Part shown: piece by piece, positions 1-9,243 of the stretch | How positions within the stretch are numbered: the stretch's first letter is position 1 | Layout of the letters: each line of letters starts with the position of its first letter | NCBI RefSeq assembly: GCF_016785945.1 | Contig: NZ_JAEMEF010000010.1 | Coordinates: 1 to 64,000 of the forward strand | Source of the DNA: Olleya sediminilitoris | Lineage (GTDB): Bacteria > Bacteroidota > Bacteroidia > Flavobacteriales > Flavobacteriaceae | Direction: 5' to 3' | DNA length: 64,000 nucleotides | Program-made: the position numbers and the translations under genes | The notes under the pieces: generated by a model | What the model was told of the DNA's origin: nothing | Database searches by the model: none | What the model saw: only the letters and a program-made list of their open reading frames with translations

Positions 1-149
1 TATATAACATTTTAGGACAAGCTATACAATCGTTTGATTCTGTTACAACTCAAGAAGTGTCTATGTCTGCATTAACATCTGGAATTTATATTGCAGAAAT
101 AATAGAAACCTCAGGAGTAAAAACAACGCTTAAATTTGTGAAGCAATAA
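1..149 (+). CDS. C-terminal end of a T9SS type A sorting-domain protein (partial)
   Basis: Only the last 48 codons are inside the window, read in the frame beginning at base 3 and ending with TAA at 147-149. The visible residues include YNILGQ near the left edge, SALTSGIYIAEI in the middle and KTTLKFVKQ at the end. This is the usual shape of the type A C-terminal signal that directs Bacteroidota proteins through the type 9 secretion system. The catalytic or binding part of the protein lies to the left of the window, so its function cannot be stated. The next gene starts at the very next base. Confidence 0.8.
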   Translation, partial: YNILGQAIQSFDSVTTQEVSMSALTSGIYIAEIIETSGVKTTLKFVKQ

Positions 150-956
150 ATGACTAACAAAACTATATATTCTTTGTTGACTGCTTTAGTTGTCATTGCA
201 ACTTATGGTATTAAAGAATATCTTGATATTAAAGACAAAGCAGAAGTTGTTTCACAAGGAGAAGCAGTTAAATCTGATACTAATGAGTATTTTTTACCAA
301 CTAGTACAACTGGTCAAATTGTACATCATGATGGTTACAGTTTAAGCTATAGCGAGCCACATGAACAAGCTGAATGGGTTGCTTATGAGCTTAAAAAAAC
401 GCATTTAAGTAATGCTGATTTTAAACGTCCTTATTTTGAAATTGATGATGCTGTAAAAACAGGAGCAGCACACTGGCGTAATTATAAAAAATCAGGATAT
501 GATCGTGGTCATTTGTGTCCTGCAGGAGATAGGAAGTATACTAAAGCTGCACATGACGAAACGTTTTTGACTAGTAATATTTCGCCCCAAATACATAATT
601 TTAATGCTGGAGTTTGGAATAGATTGGAGCAAAAAACAAGATATTGGGCTAAAAAATATGATGGTGTTTTTGTAGTTACTGGAGGGATTTTAAAAGGGAA
701 AATGAAAACTATTGGTACAGAAAAAGTTGCTGTTCCTAATCAGTTTTATAAAGTATTGATAGATAATAATTCAGGTCAAACTAAAGTTATTGCTTTTTTA
801 ATGGATCATCAAGAGTCTGATTTACCATTGTATAAATTTGTTACTTCTGTTGATGAGATAGAGCAACTGACAGGTATTGATTTCTTTGCGGAATTAGATG
901 ACGTTAAAGAAGATAAATTAGAAGCTTCTAGTAGTTATAAAGGTTGGAGCTTTTAA
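150..956 (+). CDS. DNA/RNA non-specific endonuclease, membrane-anchored or secreted
   Basis: A 268-residue member of the NucA/Endonuclease_NS (beta-beta-alpha metal) family, which cuts DNA and RNA without sequence preference. The family signature DRGH is at residues 118-121, where H121 is the expected general base. The following SNISPQIHNFN stretch supplies the metal-binding Asn, and WNRLE is the conserved helix. Residues 6-22 are hydrophobic, giving a signal anchor, so the enzyme should act outside the cytoplasm. Its ATG directly follows the stop codon of the T9SS gene, which suggests co-transcription. Nutrient or biofilm DNA turnover is plausible but is inference. Confidence 0.9.
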   Translation: MTNKTIYSLLTALVVIATYGIKEYLDIKDKAEVVSQGEAVKSDTNEYFLPTSTTGQIVHHDGYSLSYSEPHEQAEWVAYELKKTHLSNADFKRPYFEIDDAVKTGAAHWRNYKKSGYDRGHLCPAGDRKYTKAAHDETFLTSNISPQIHNFNAGVWNRLEQKTRYWAKKYDGVFVVTGGILKGKMKTIGTEKVAVPNQFYKVLIDNNSGQTKVIAFLMDHQESDLPLYKFVTSVDEIEQLTGIDFFAELDDVKEDKLEASSSYKGWSF

Positions 957-964
957 ATTTTATA

Positions 965-1816
965 CTAAGCTTTAAGCTTTTGTTTTACTCCATTCCAGCG
1001 TAATTTTCTAATGTATTCTCCTTCGGTTTTAGTTACTAAATAATCAGGTTTATTAATTTTAGCTTTTAAATACCCAATAATATAATCTTTAAAATATCGG
1101 AAACTTTTCTTTTTAAAACCCATTTTTAAAGCTGTAATTAAAGTTAATAAAAATCCGTAACGCATTTTGTACATTGCTTCACCTTGAAGGTATTTAGCGC
1201 TTTTATTATAGCTAGCTCCTGTGGGTTTTAAGTGCTTAACATGTAAAGAGTCATCTAAAACGATATTCCAGTTGTTGTATTTTGCTAAAAGCTCATCTAT
1301 GGTATCCCAACCCATTGCGGTTTTAAGCTGTCCTATGTCTTCAAAACATTCTTTTTTGTATGCTTTTAAAGCACCTCTAATGTGGTCTTTGCTTGTAATA
1401 GATTCTAAAATCCAATCATCATTTTTTCTAATGTAGCAATAGCCAGCAACCATACCGATAGTTTTATCTTTATTAAAATGAAATGCTAAAGTTTCAAGAT
1501 AATTTAAAGGAAATATCAAGTCGGCATCAAACTTACAAATAACATCATAGACTTTATTGGCTTTAGCGAAGCCTTTGTAAAACGCATTAATGATTTTTGT
1601 ACCTGGTAAATGTTTGTTTGACGAGGTGACATTTACCAATTTTATAAAATTGAAACGCATTTGAAATTCTTCAACAATACTCCTGGTTTTGTCAGTTGAA
1701 TTGTCATTAACGACCACAATTTCATGTGGAGCTAATGTTTGATCAACCAATGATTGAAGTGTTAATCCAATAGATGTTTCTTCGTTGTGTGCAGGAATGA
1801 TAATTGAAAACTTCAT
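965..1816 (-). CDS. Glycosyltransferase family 2
   Basis: A 283-residue GT-A fold enzyme. The N-terminus SIIIPAHNEE and the segment VVVNDNSTDKT are the nucleotide-sugar binding motifs of GT2, and D97-A98-D99 is the DxD metal site. No multi-spanning membrane region is evident. It lies five bases downstream of the methyltransferase gene on the same strand and behind a ketoacyl-synthase gene, so the three probably form one operon modifying a lipid or glycolipid. Donor and acceptor cannot be read from the sequence. Confidence 0.85.
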   Translation of the reverse strand: MKFSIIIPAHNEETSIGLTLQSLVDQTLAPHEIVVVNDNSTDKTRSIVEEFQMRFNFIKLVNVTSSNKHLPGTKIINAFYKGFAKANKVYDVICKFDADLIFPLNYLETLAFHFNKDKTIGMVAGYCYIRKNDDWILESITSKDHIRGALKAYKKECFEDIGQLKTAMGWDTIDELLAKYNNWNIVLDDSLHVKHLKPTGASYNKSAKYLQGEAMYKMRYGFLLTLITALKMGFKKKSFRYFKDYIIGYLKAKINKPDYLVTKTEGEYIRKLRWNGVKQKLKA

Positions 1817-1821
1817 ATTAT

Positions 1822-2349
1822 TTATTTAGAAATTCTTTCGGCATAAATAATATAATATCTTGGTGTAAACCATCTTAGAATTGGTCTAATTCCAAGTTTT
1901 TTAGTTGGATTAGTCCATTGTTTTCTATCAATAATTTTCCATCCCGTTTTTTCTAGTAACCAGTCTAATTGCCAATCTTCAAACTCATGGTAATGTCTGT
2001 CCCATTGGTCTGTTTTACTTCTATAAGCAGAAGCAAACCATAATCTAAGAGGTACACTTATGACTAATTTATTTGCCTTAATATTTTGTAAAACAGTAAA
2101 GGGATTAAGTAAGTGTTCAAAAATTTCAAAAGCAGTAACGACTGTGGCTTCAGAATTCTTGATGCTCGAAACATCAAAATCTAAATCTTCACCTTTAGTG
2201 TTTTCGACATTGTAATTATTGGCTTTTAATATTTTAGTAAACGGATTTTTGACACCTAAATCTAAAAGTGATTCAGATTTTGATATATGTTTTTCTAAAA
2301 ATTGATACGTTAATTTATAACGCTTATGCGGAAAAGTTTGTTCGTACAT
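1822..2349 (-). CDS. Class I SAM-dependent methyltransferase (type 11-like)
   Basis: A 175-residue protein with a shortened Rossmann methyltransferase pattern: SLLDLGVKNP (residues 27-36) as a degenerate motif I, an acidic EDLDFDV segment, and AFEIFEHLLNP as the helix typical of UbiE/type 11 methyltransferases. The glycine-rich loop is less canonical than usual (DLGVKN instead of DxGxGxG), which lowers confidence in activity but not in fold. It sits between the KAS III gene upstream and the GT2 gene downstream. The substrate is unknown. Confidence 0.75.
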   Translation of the reverse strand: MYEQTFPHKRYKLTYQFLEKHISKSESLLDLGVKNPFTKILKANNYNVENTKGEDLDFDVSSIKNSEATVVTAFEIFEHLLNPFTVLQNIKANKLVISVPLRLWFASAYRSKTDQWDRHYHEFEDWQLDWLLEKTGWKIIDRKQWTNPTKKLGIRPILRWFTPRYYIIYAERISK

Positions 2350-2367
2350 TAATATGTTTCATTTTAA

Positions 2368-2385
2368 TTTCCGCTACAGCGAAAA
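2368..2385. repeat. Short palindrome TTTCCGCT-N2-AGCGAAAA, intergenic copy
   Basis: This 18-base imperfect palindrome lies between the methyltransferase start and the KAS III stop. The same 18-mer with one base changed is inside gcvP at 5093-5110. Related forms are at 26418-26434 and 48945-48961. It looks like a small interspersed repeat; no function is evident. Confidence 0.5.
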
Positions 2386-2405
2386 CCTATTGAAATTAGT
2401 GATCA

Positions 2406-3464
2406 TTAATATTTGTAAACGATAGCATTAATATTCATACCAGCACCTACACTTGCAAAAATAATAATATCACCTTTATTAATGTTTTGATTGTCTAGTT
2501 TTCCTTTTAAAATTAAATCATATAAGGTTGGGACTGTTGCAACGCTAGAGTTACCAAGTGTGTTAATACTCATTGGCATAATACCTTCTGGCATGTCCAT
2601 GTCATGTAATTTGTAAAAACGTTTAACAATAGCTTCGTCCATTTTTTCGTTAGCTTGATGTATCAATATCTTTTTTACATCTTTGATGCCATAGCCACTG
2701 TTTTCTAAGCATGATTTTATGGCTAAAGGGACGTTTGTTAGAGCAAACTCGTATATTTTACGACCATACATTTTTATGTATCGACGTTGACTTGTAGATT
2801 CTGGTTTATTGGTTTCTCCAAAATATATGAAATGGGCTTCGTCTAATGCAAATGTTGCTGACTCATGTGCAATAATTCCTCCTTCTTCATCAGATTGTTC
2901 TACAATGACAGCTCCTGCACCATCACTATAAATCATAGAGTCACGATCGTGTTTGTCTATAACTCTAGATAGTGTTTCTGTACCAATAACTAAACAGCGT
3001 TTGGCTATACCAGACTTAATAAAAGCATTGGCTTGAATAACGCCTTCAATCCAACCAGGACAACCAAAAAGTAGGTCGTAACCTACACATTTTGGATTTT
3101 TAATTTGAAGTAAATGCTTAACACGAGAGGCTAAACTAGGCACTGTGTCACTTTGGTCAGAGTCATGTTTTACATCTCCATAATTATGTGCTACAATAAT
3201 ATAGTCAATACTTTCTTTATCTATTTTAGCATTAGTAATTGCTTTTTCAGCAGCATAAAAAGCGATATCAGAATTTAGTAATTCTGGTTTAATATAGCGT
3301 CTTTCTTCAATACCTGTTATTGCTTTAAATTTTTTGACAATAACTTCGTTAGGGCTATTTATTTTTGAACCATCTGCATTTAAAAATTCGTGATTGTAAA
3401 AATCTTCATTTTTTTCTATGGTACTTGGAATAAAACTTCCAGTACCTGTAATCTTAATATTCAT
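2406..3464 (-). CDS. 3-oxoacyl-ACP synthase III family protein
   Basis: A 352-residue thiolase-fold enzyme of the FabH/KAS III type. It shows the Cys-His-Asn triad: C135 in LLFGCPGW, H269 in ILIHQAN and N305 in NTLGNSSV. KAS III enzymes condense an acyl-CoA starter with malonyl-ACP. The FGCPGW context differs from the common housekeeping FabH context (ACAG or similar), so this may be a paralogue for a dedicated lipid or starter unit. Downstream on the same strand are a methyltransferase and a GT2 enzyme, which favours a role in a modified lipid rather than bulk fatty acid synthesis (inference). Confidence 0.85.
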   Translation of the reverse strand: MNIKITGTGSFIPSTIEKNEDFYNHEFLNADGSKINSPNEVIVKKFKAITGIEERRYIKPELLNSDIAFYAAEKAITNAKIDKESIDYIIVAHNYGDVKHDSDQSDTVPSLASRVKHLLQIKNPKCVGYDLLFGCPGWIEGVIQANAFIKSGIAKRCLVIGTETLSRVIDKHDRDSMIYSDGAGAVIVEQSDEEGGIIAHESATFALDEAHFIYFGETNKPESTSQRRYIKMYGRKIYEFALTNVPLAIKSCLENSGYGIKDVKKILIHQANEKMDEAIVKRFYKLHDMDMPEGIMPMSINTLGNSSVATVPTLYDLILKGKLDNQNINKGDIIIFASVGAGMNINAIVYKY

Positions 3465-3470
3465 AAAAAG

Positions 3471-3526
3471 AAATTGCCTTTAATAATTTAACTGCTAAGA
3501 TAAGCAGTAATAATTAAAGGCAATTT
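3471..3526 (-). terminator. Long hairpin after gcvP, terminator-like
   Basis: Two arms of about 26 bases (3471-3496 and 3501-3526) are nearly perfect inverted copies, containing AATTGCCTTTAAT and ATTAAAGGCAATT with an inner ACTGCT/AGCAGT. On the minus strand the hairpin is followed by a T-rich run right at the start of the KAS III gene. It therefore separates gcvP transcription from the downstream lipid genes, either fully or partly. Confidence 0.65.
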
Positions 3527-3557
3527 TAATTGGTTATTTTTTTACGATGTCCAACGC

Positions 3558-6410
3558 TTAATTAGCGTCTGCATATTCTTCTATTGGAGCACATGTGCAA
3601 AATAGGTTACGGTCACCATAAGCATCATCCACACGACGTACTGAAGGCCAGAACTTACTGTCTATCACGTAATCAAGTGGGTAAGCTGCGGTTTGACGCG
3701 AGTATGGTAATAGCCATTCATCGTTAGTTAACATAGCTAAAGTGTGTGGTGCATTTTTTAACGGATTATTATTGTCATCCTTAGTTGCTGCATCAATTTC
3801 TCTTCTAATAGAAATCATTGCATCGCAAAAACGATCCATTTCAGCTTTACTTTCGCTTTCTGTTGGTTCAATCATCATGGTTCCTGCAACAGGAAAAGAT
3901 ACAGTTGGAGCATGAAAACCATAGTCCATTAAACGTTTTGCAATATCAACAACCTCAATACCATGCTCTTTAAATGGACGACAATCGATTATCATCTCAT
4001 GCGCAGCACGACCTTGTTCTCCAGAATATAAGGTTTCATAAGCACCTTGTAATCTGTGCTTGATATAATTAGCGTTTAGTATAGCTATTTCGGTTGATTT
4101 TTTTAATCCTTCAGTACCTAACATCTTTATATAACCATAAGATATTAAGCATGCTAAAGCAGATCCAAAAGGAGCTGCAGAAATAGCTGTTATAGCTTGG
4201 TTTCCACCAGTTTTTACAACTGGATTTCCAGGTAAAAATGGCACTAATTGTTTTGCAACACAAATTGGTCCAACACCTGGTCCACCACCACCATGAGGTA
4301 TAGCGAATGTTTTGTGTAAGTTTAAGTGACAAACGTCTGCGCCAATATTTCCAGGATTTGTTAATCCAACTTGAGCATTCATGTTGGCTCCATCCATATA
4401 GACTTGACCACCATTATCATGTATTAATTGTGTGATAGTTTTAATTCCAGACTCATAAACACCATGAGTGGATGGATATGTAACCATTAAAGCAGCTAGA
4501 TTATCTTTATGTAATTCGGCTTTTTCGCGTAAATCATCTACATCAATATTACCGTCTTCATCAGCTTTAGTAACCACAACTTTCATTCCAGCCATTACTG
4601 CACTTGCAGGATTGGTTCCGTGAGCAGAACTAGGTATTAAACAGATGTTTCTATGATGATCGTTTCTAGATTCGTGATACGCTCTAATAACCATTAAACC
4701 TGCATACTCACCTTGAGCTCCAGAGTTAGGTTGTAAAGAGGTACCTGCAAAACCAGTAATTTCTGTTAATTGATCTTCTAAAGCTGTAAGCATTTGTTGG
4801 TAACCTGTAGCTTGGTCTTGTGGTACAAAAGGATGAATACTTCCCCAGTTTGGGTTACTTAAAGGTAACATTTCTGAAGCAGCATTAAGCTTCATTGTGC
4901 AAGATCCAAGAGAAATCATGGAGTGGTTTAAGGCTAAATCTTTACGTTCTAAACCTTTTATGTAACGCATTAATTCGGTTTCAGAATGATGCGTATTGAA
5001 TACGTCTAAAGTTAAAAACTCAGATTGACGTTGTATGCTGTCTTGTATATTGTTTGCCTCTGTAAAACTATCGATTGTTACAGTCGGCTTTGTTTCCGCT
5101 TCAGCGAAAATTGCTATAATTTGATTGATATCTTTTACAGAAGTTGTCTCGTTGATTGAGATTGTAACCGTATTGTCATTAGGATAATAGAAGTTAACCT
5201 CGTGCTTTTCTGCAATTGTTTTTACAGTTGAAGCATTAGCTGTAACCTGAAGCGTATCAAAAAATGAAGTGTTTAATTGCTCAACACCCATTTTAGTTAA
5301 GGCATTGGCTAATGTTGACGTTGCATTATGTACTTGATTTGCAATAAAAGTTAATCCTTTTGGTCCATGATAAACTGCATACATACCAGCCATAACTGCT
5401 AATAATACTTGCGCTGTACAAATGTTAGAGGTTGCTTTGTCACGTTTAATGTGTTGTTCTCTGGTTTGTAAAGCCATACGTAAGGCTCTGTTACCATTAG
5501 CATCTTTAGTTACACCAATAATACGTCCAGGAATATCACGTTTGTAAGCTTCTTTAGTTGCAAAATAAGCTGCGTGTGGTCCTCCATAACCCATTGGAAT
5601 ACCAAAGCGTTGTGTAGTACCAACGACAACATCAGCTCCAAATTTACCAGGAGCTTCCAGTTTAACTAAACTTAAAATATCTGCAGCAACAGCTACTTTT
5701 ATATTATTGGCATTTGCGTTTTCAATAAAACTTTTGATATCAGTAATTTGACCATCTTTTCCTGGGTATTGTAACAAGGCTCCAAAAAAGTCTGATGTGA
5801 AGTCAAAGTCAGTTTCACTACCAATGACAAGCTCAATACCAATTGGTGTCGCACGTGTTTGTAATAAAGATAAAGTTTGTGGTAAAATAGCATCACTAAC
5901 AAAAAACTTGTTAATACCTGCTTTTTTCTGGTCACGAGCTCTAACCGAAAATAATAAACTCATGGCTTCTGCAGCAGCAGTACTCTCATCTAAAAGAGAG
6001 GCATTTGCTAGTTCCATTCCTGTTAAGTCCGTAATCATGGTTTGGAAGTTTAGTAATGCTTCTAGACGACCTTGAGCAATCTCTGCTTGATAAGGTGTGT
6101 AGGCAGTATACCAACCTGGATTTTCTAAAATGTTACGTTGTATAACAGCAGGTAAAATTGTTGGATGATACCCTAAACCAATATAAGTTTTGTATGTTTT
6201 GTTAAGTTTTGACAGATTGTTGATGTGGTTAGTGTACTCGTATTCTGTCATTGCTTCGTCTAAATCTAAATCTTTTTCAAGACGAATTGGAGCAGGTACA
6301 GTTTGAGAAATTAATTGTTCAATTGAATCTGCGTTTACTGTTTGAAGCATTAGTTTTTGGTCCTCTTCTCTAGGTCCAATGTGACGTAATGCGAAAGCGT
6401 TTGTATTCAT
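3558..6410 (-). CDS. gcvP: Glycine dehydrogenase (decarboxylating), glycine cleavage P protein
   Basis: A full-length 950-residue P protein carrying both homologous halves of the P-protein fold, as usual in Bacteroidota. It begins FALRHIGP and has the glycine-rich segment with the PLP-binding lysine in [16 protein letters not shown] at K700. It decarboxylates glycine and passes the aminomethyl group to the lipoyl H protein. gcvT and gcvH are not in the window. Bases 5093-5110 inside the gene carry a short palindrome also found outside genes. The transcript is probably monocistronic, given the strong hairpin after the stop. Confidence 0.97.
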   Translation of the reverse strand: MNTNAFALRHIGPREEDQKLMLQTVNADSIEQLISQTVPAPIRLEKDLDLDEAMTEYEYTNHINNLSKLNKTYKTYIGLGYHPTILPAVIQRNILENPGWYTAYTPYQAEIAQGRLEALLNFQTMITDLTGMELANASLLDESTAAAEAMSLLFSVRARDQKKAGINKFFVSDAILPQTLSLLQTRATPIGIELVIGSETDFDFTSDFFGALLQYPGKDGQITDIKSFIENANANNIKVAVAADILSLVKLEAPGKFGADVVVGTTQRFGIPMGYGGPHAAYFATKEAYKRDIPGRIIGVTKDANGNRALRMALQTREQHIKRDKATSNICTAQVLLAVMAGMYAVYHGPKGLTFIANQVHNATSTLANALTKMGVEQLNTSFFDTLQVTANASTVKTIAEKHEVNFYYPNDNTVTISINETTSVKDINQIIAIFAEAETKPTVTIDSFTEANNIQDSIQRQSEFLTLDVFNTHHSETELMRYIKGLERKDLALNHSMISLGSCTMKLNAASEMLPLSNPNWGSIHPFVPQDQATGYQQMLTALEDQLTEITGFAGTSLQPNSGAQGEYAGLMVIRAYHESRNDHHRNICLIPSSAHGTNPASAVMAGMKVVVTKADEDGNIDVDDLREKAELHKDNLAALMVTYPSTHGVYESGIKTITQLIHDNGGQVYMDGANMNAQVGLTNPGNIGADVCHLNLHKTFAIPHGGGGPGVGPICVAKQLVPFLPGNPVVKTGGNQAITAISAAPFGSALACLISYGYIKMLGTEGLKKSTEIAILNANYIKHRLQGAYETLYSGEQGRAAHEMIIDCRPFKEHGIEVVDIAKRLMDYGFHAPTVSFPVAGTMMIEPTESESKAEMDRFCDAMISIRREIDAATKDDNNNPLKNAPHTLAMLTNDEWLLPYSRQTAAYPLDYVIDSKFWPSVRRVDDAYGDRNLFCTCAPIEEYADAN
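5093..5110. repeat. Short palindrome TTTCCGCT-N2-AGCGAAAA, copy inside gcvP
   Basis: It matches the intergenic copy at 2368-2385 in 17 of 18 bases. It is read in frame as part of FAEAETKP in a variable linker of GcvP. This suggests a short element was inserted into, or tolerated in, a loop-coding region. Confidence 0.5.
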
Positions 6411-6575
6411 TGTGAGTTGTGTTGTTAATGTCCTAATTTAATAGGACTGACAAAAAATTATAGTTGCTTTTTTAATGTTTGCAAAATTAACGAAAACTAA
6501 CAGTAAAATTTTGTTAAAAATTGAAAGTTTTCAACTAATCCACACCTTTATTAACAGATTAATTATTTTTGTGCT

Positions 6576-7403
6576 GTGAAGTGGTTAAAACAATTCTTAG
6601 ATTTTTACTTAAACAGCAGTATACATGTTGCTTTTGCAGTGTACGCTTTAAGTGTAGTGACTTTAAAAAGATTTGGTGTTATTTATGATGTTAACGTGTT
6701 GTTTTTTAACTTTTTTGCTACTATTACAGGTTATAATTTTGTAAAGTATTTTGGTATAGCCAAATGGCATCACAGAAGTCTTGCTAAGTGGTTAAAAGTG
6801 ATACAGGTTTTTAGCTTGCTGTGTTTTCTTTTAATGTGCTTTTTTACTTTAAAATTACAAGAAGAAACATTAATTACCATTGCTATTTTTGCTGTAATAA
6901 CTTTTTTATATGCCATACCTTTTTTACCTAAAACTTGGTATTTAGATACACAACAAAATTTAAGAGATATTAGTGGTTTAAAAGTTTACGTAATTGCCTT
7001 AGTCTGGAGTGGTGTAACAGTTGTATTACCTTTAGTAAATAATAAAGTTGCTTTTAGTGAAACGGTTATTATTACAGTTGCACAACATTTTGTTTTTGTG
7101 ATGGCTTTAATGTTGCCTTTTGAGATCAGAGACTTAAGATATGATAGTATTAAGTTAGCTACTATACCACAAAAAATAGGAATAAAACGTACCAAAGTTG
7201 TAGGTTTTGGATTGGTCTTACTATTTTACTTTTTAGAATATTTTAAAGATAACATCCAAAGTAACTATTTGCTTATTACGTTTGTAATAAGTCTGATGTT
7301 AGCTATGTTTATTTATTTTTCTGGTAATAATAGAAATAAATATTATGCTTCATTCTGGGTCGAAGCCTTACCAATAATTTGGATGTTATTGATGCTTGTC
7401 TAA
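6576..7403 (+). CDS. UbiA-like prenyltransferase-family membrane protein
   Basis: A 275-residue protein with about eight or nine hydrophobic segments. The UbiA family needs two Asp-rich motifs. The second is recognisable as EIRDLRYD (about residues 184-191), but at the first site only an N-containing NFVKYFG is seen in place of NDxxDxxxD. The protein is thus UbiA-like in topology with a degenerate first metal site, and catalysis is uncertain. The start is GTG at 6576; no ATG lies nearby in frame. It converges on, and overlaps by 18 bases, the small Cys-rich gene on the other strand. Confidence 0.6.
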   Translation: MKWLKQFLDFYLNSSIHVAFAVYALSVVTLKRFGVIYDVNVLFFNFFATITGYNFVKYFGIAKWHHRSLAKWLKVIQVFSLLCFLLMCFFTLKLQEETLITIAIFAVITFLYAIPFLPKTWYLDTQQNLRDISGLKVYVIALVWSGVTVVLPLVNNKVAFSETVIITVAQHFVFVMALMLPFEIRDLRYDSIKLATIPQKIGIKRTKVVGFGLVLLFYFLEYFKDNIQSNYLLITFVISLMLAMFIYFSGNNRNKYYASFWVEALPIIWMLLMLV

Positions 7404-7640
7404 TTCTTTATTGAAAGCAGATTTTATAGAGTTTTTTTCTGAAGAGGTTAAGTTTTTAGCCTTTACTTTATCAATTAAAGCTGTAAGTTTTGTGTTGTTT
7501 TTAGAGTGTTGTTTGCACATTGCACAAAATAGGGTGTGAAATTTAAATTTCACTTTTTCCCATAACGTTGCTTCATGGTATTGTGATTTGTCACAAATGT
7601 GTCCGGATTCCTCACAAGAAATCATAAATTTTTTCATCAT
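7386..7640 (-). CDS. Small Cys/His-rich protein, possible zinc-binding anti-sigma partner
   Basis: An 84-residue soluble protein with a first cluster CEESGHICDKSQYH and a second FHTLFCAMCKQH. The Cys and His spacing could hold a zinc ion. It begins three bases after the stop of an ECF sigma factor gene, the usual place for an anti-sigma factor; zinc-containing anti-sigma factors of the ZAS type use HxxxCxxC. Here LFCAMC with a preceding FHT resembles that motif (H-T-L-F-C-A-M-C). The function is inferred from the motif and position; there is no membrane segment. Confidence 0.6.
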   Translation of the reverse strand: MMKKFMISCEESGHICDKSQYHEATLWEKVKFKFHTLFCAMCKQHSKNNTKLTALIDKVKAKNLTSSEKNSIKSAFNKELDKHQ

Positions 7641-7643
7641 TTT

Positions 7644-8198
7644 TTAAAACCAATTATTTTGTAAACAATCTGCCATAGATACTCGTGCTCTGTGTATTAT
7701 GACCCATAGATTAGACGAAGTGATTTCCAATTCATTACAAATTGTTTCTGTTTCATAATTTAAAATGGTTTTCATTTCAAATATTTTAGCTTGTTTTTTT
7801 GGAAGTTTAGATAGACAACTGTCAATAGCGTCTGCTAGTTCTGTGTTTTCTATTTGGTCTTCTGCAGTTTTGTCAAATGGATCTGCAACACGTTCTTCTA
7901 GCCAATCACCTTCGGTTTCATTATCACTATTATATGACATTCTAACTTCAGCCTTACCTTTGTTTGAGTTTATTTTACGATAATAGTCAATGACTTTTCT
8001 TTTTAAAATTGAAACTAACCAAGTGCGTTCACTTGCTTCTCCTTTAAAATTTTTCATACTTTTTAGACCTGCTAAAAAAGTTTCAGAGACTAAATCTTGA
8101 GCAATAACTCGGTCATTTACACGTGTTATAGTGTAATTAAACAGATAGTCACTGTATAAATCAATCCATTTATTAGGATCTATTTTATGGTTAGGCAT
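7644..8198 (-). CDS. RNA polymerase ECF-type sigma-70 factor
   Basis: A 184-residue sigma factor with region 2 (YLFNYTITRVNDRVIAQDLVSETFLAGLKSM, residues about 17-48) and region 4 near the C-terminus (LPKKQAKIFEMK, then ICNELEITSSNLWVIIHRAR as the helix-turn-helix). Regions 1.1 and 3 are absent, as in extracytoplasmic-function factors. It is followed at three bases by the small Cys/His-rich gene, its likely antagonist. The regulon cannot be seen. Confidence 0.92.
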   Translation of the reverse strand: MPNHKIDPNKWIDLYSDYLFNYTITRVNDRVIAQDLVSETFLAGLKSMKNFKGEASERTWLVSILKRKVIDYYRKINSNKGKAEVRMSYNSDNETEGDWLEERVADPFDKTAEDQIENTELADAIDSCLSKLPKKQAKIFEMKTILNYETETICNELEITSSNLWVIIHRARVSMADCLQNNWF

Positions 8199-8345
8199 AT
8201 CATTTTTGTTTTTCTTTTTCAGGCTAAATGTAGTAAAATTAGAACAAAATAATTACTATTTTTTACAGGTAATAATTTAATACCTATAGTTGTTTAAATG
8301 TTAAACCTACAATAATGCATATAATTATTCTTTTTAATTCATATT

Positions 8346-9239
8346 CTACAATAAATCTTTTAATGCCGTTTGTATGTTTTTATATTTAAAAGTATAACCA
8401 TTTTTAAGAAGTTTTTCTGGTATTACGTTTCTACTTTTAGTAACAAGCTCAGTTTCCGTTCTTAAAAAAAATGCTCCTAGTTTTAATAACCAAATAGGAT
8501 GAGATACACCAAATGGAATATTTAATATTTGTCTTAAGCTATACATTAATGTTTTATTATCTGTTGGTTCTGGTACGCAAAGGTTAAATACACCTTCTAA
8601 ATTTTGGTCCATTAAAAATTGAATTGCATTTGTAAAATCGTCTTCATGTATCCAACTTACTTTTTGTTTTCCTGAAGCTTGTTTACCACCTAAACCAAAT
8701 TTTGTCAATTGTTTTAATGGTATGATTGCACCTCCTTTTTTGCCTAAAACAATTGAAGTGCGTAATATTACTTTTTTTGTTTTTGGTGTGATTATGTTAT
8801 TAAAAGTCGCTTCCCAAGACTTTGCGATATTCATAGAGAAATCGTCACCAATAATTCCGTTTTGTTCTGTATTTAGTTTGTTGTAAGACCCTTTGTAGAT
8901 TGTTGCAGTAGAAGAATTAAACCAATATTTTGGAGGATTATTACATAGGTTTACAGCTAATCCTAATAAATTTGTTGTGTCTATTCTAGAATTGTAGATT
9001 GCTTTTTTGTTTTTATCTGTGTAGCGACAATCAACAGATTTACCTGCCAAATTAATTAATGCTTCAGCGTTTTCTAAATGTTTAGTCCAAGGACCTAATG
9101 TTGTGCCATCCCAAAATATTTCATTTTTAGATTTTGGATCTCTGCTTAAAATTATAACCTTAAAATTTTGTTTTGTAAAGTAGTTGTTAAGTGTTTGACC
9201 TAAAAAGCCAGAACCACCTGCTATGACTATTGTTTTCAT
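8346..9239 (-). CDS. TIGR01777-family NAD(P)-binding epimerase-like oxidoreductase
   Basis: A 297-residue extended short-chain dehydrogenase. The N-terminus is IVIAGGSGFLGQTL, the nucleotide-binding glycine loop. The C-terminal DUF1731-type segment (LRQILNIPFG...LLKNGYTFKY) is typical of the YfcH/SDR39U1 group, whose substrate is not established. It is last in a probable operon behind a DCC-domain membrane protein, from which it is separated by only four bases, and a 110-residue membrane protein. Confidence 0.85.
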   Translation of the reverse strand: MKTIVIAGGSGFLGQTLNNYFTKQNFKVIILSRDPKSKNEIFWDGTTLGPWTKHLENAEALINLAGKSVDCRYTDKNKKAIYNSRIDTTNLLGLAVNLCNNPPKYWFNSSTATIYKGSYNKLNTEQNGIIGDDFSMNIAKSWEATFNNIITPKTKKVILRTSIVLGKKGGAIIPLKQLTKFGLGGKQASGKQKVSWIHEDDFTNAIQFLMDQNLEGVFNLCVPEPTDNKTLMYSLRQILNIPFGVSHPIWLLKLGAFFLRTETELVTKSRNVIPEKLLKNGYTFKYKNIQTALKDLL

Positions 9240-9243
9240 GATT

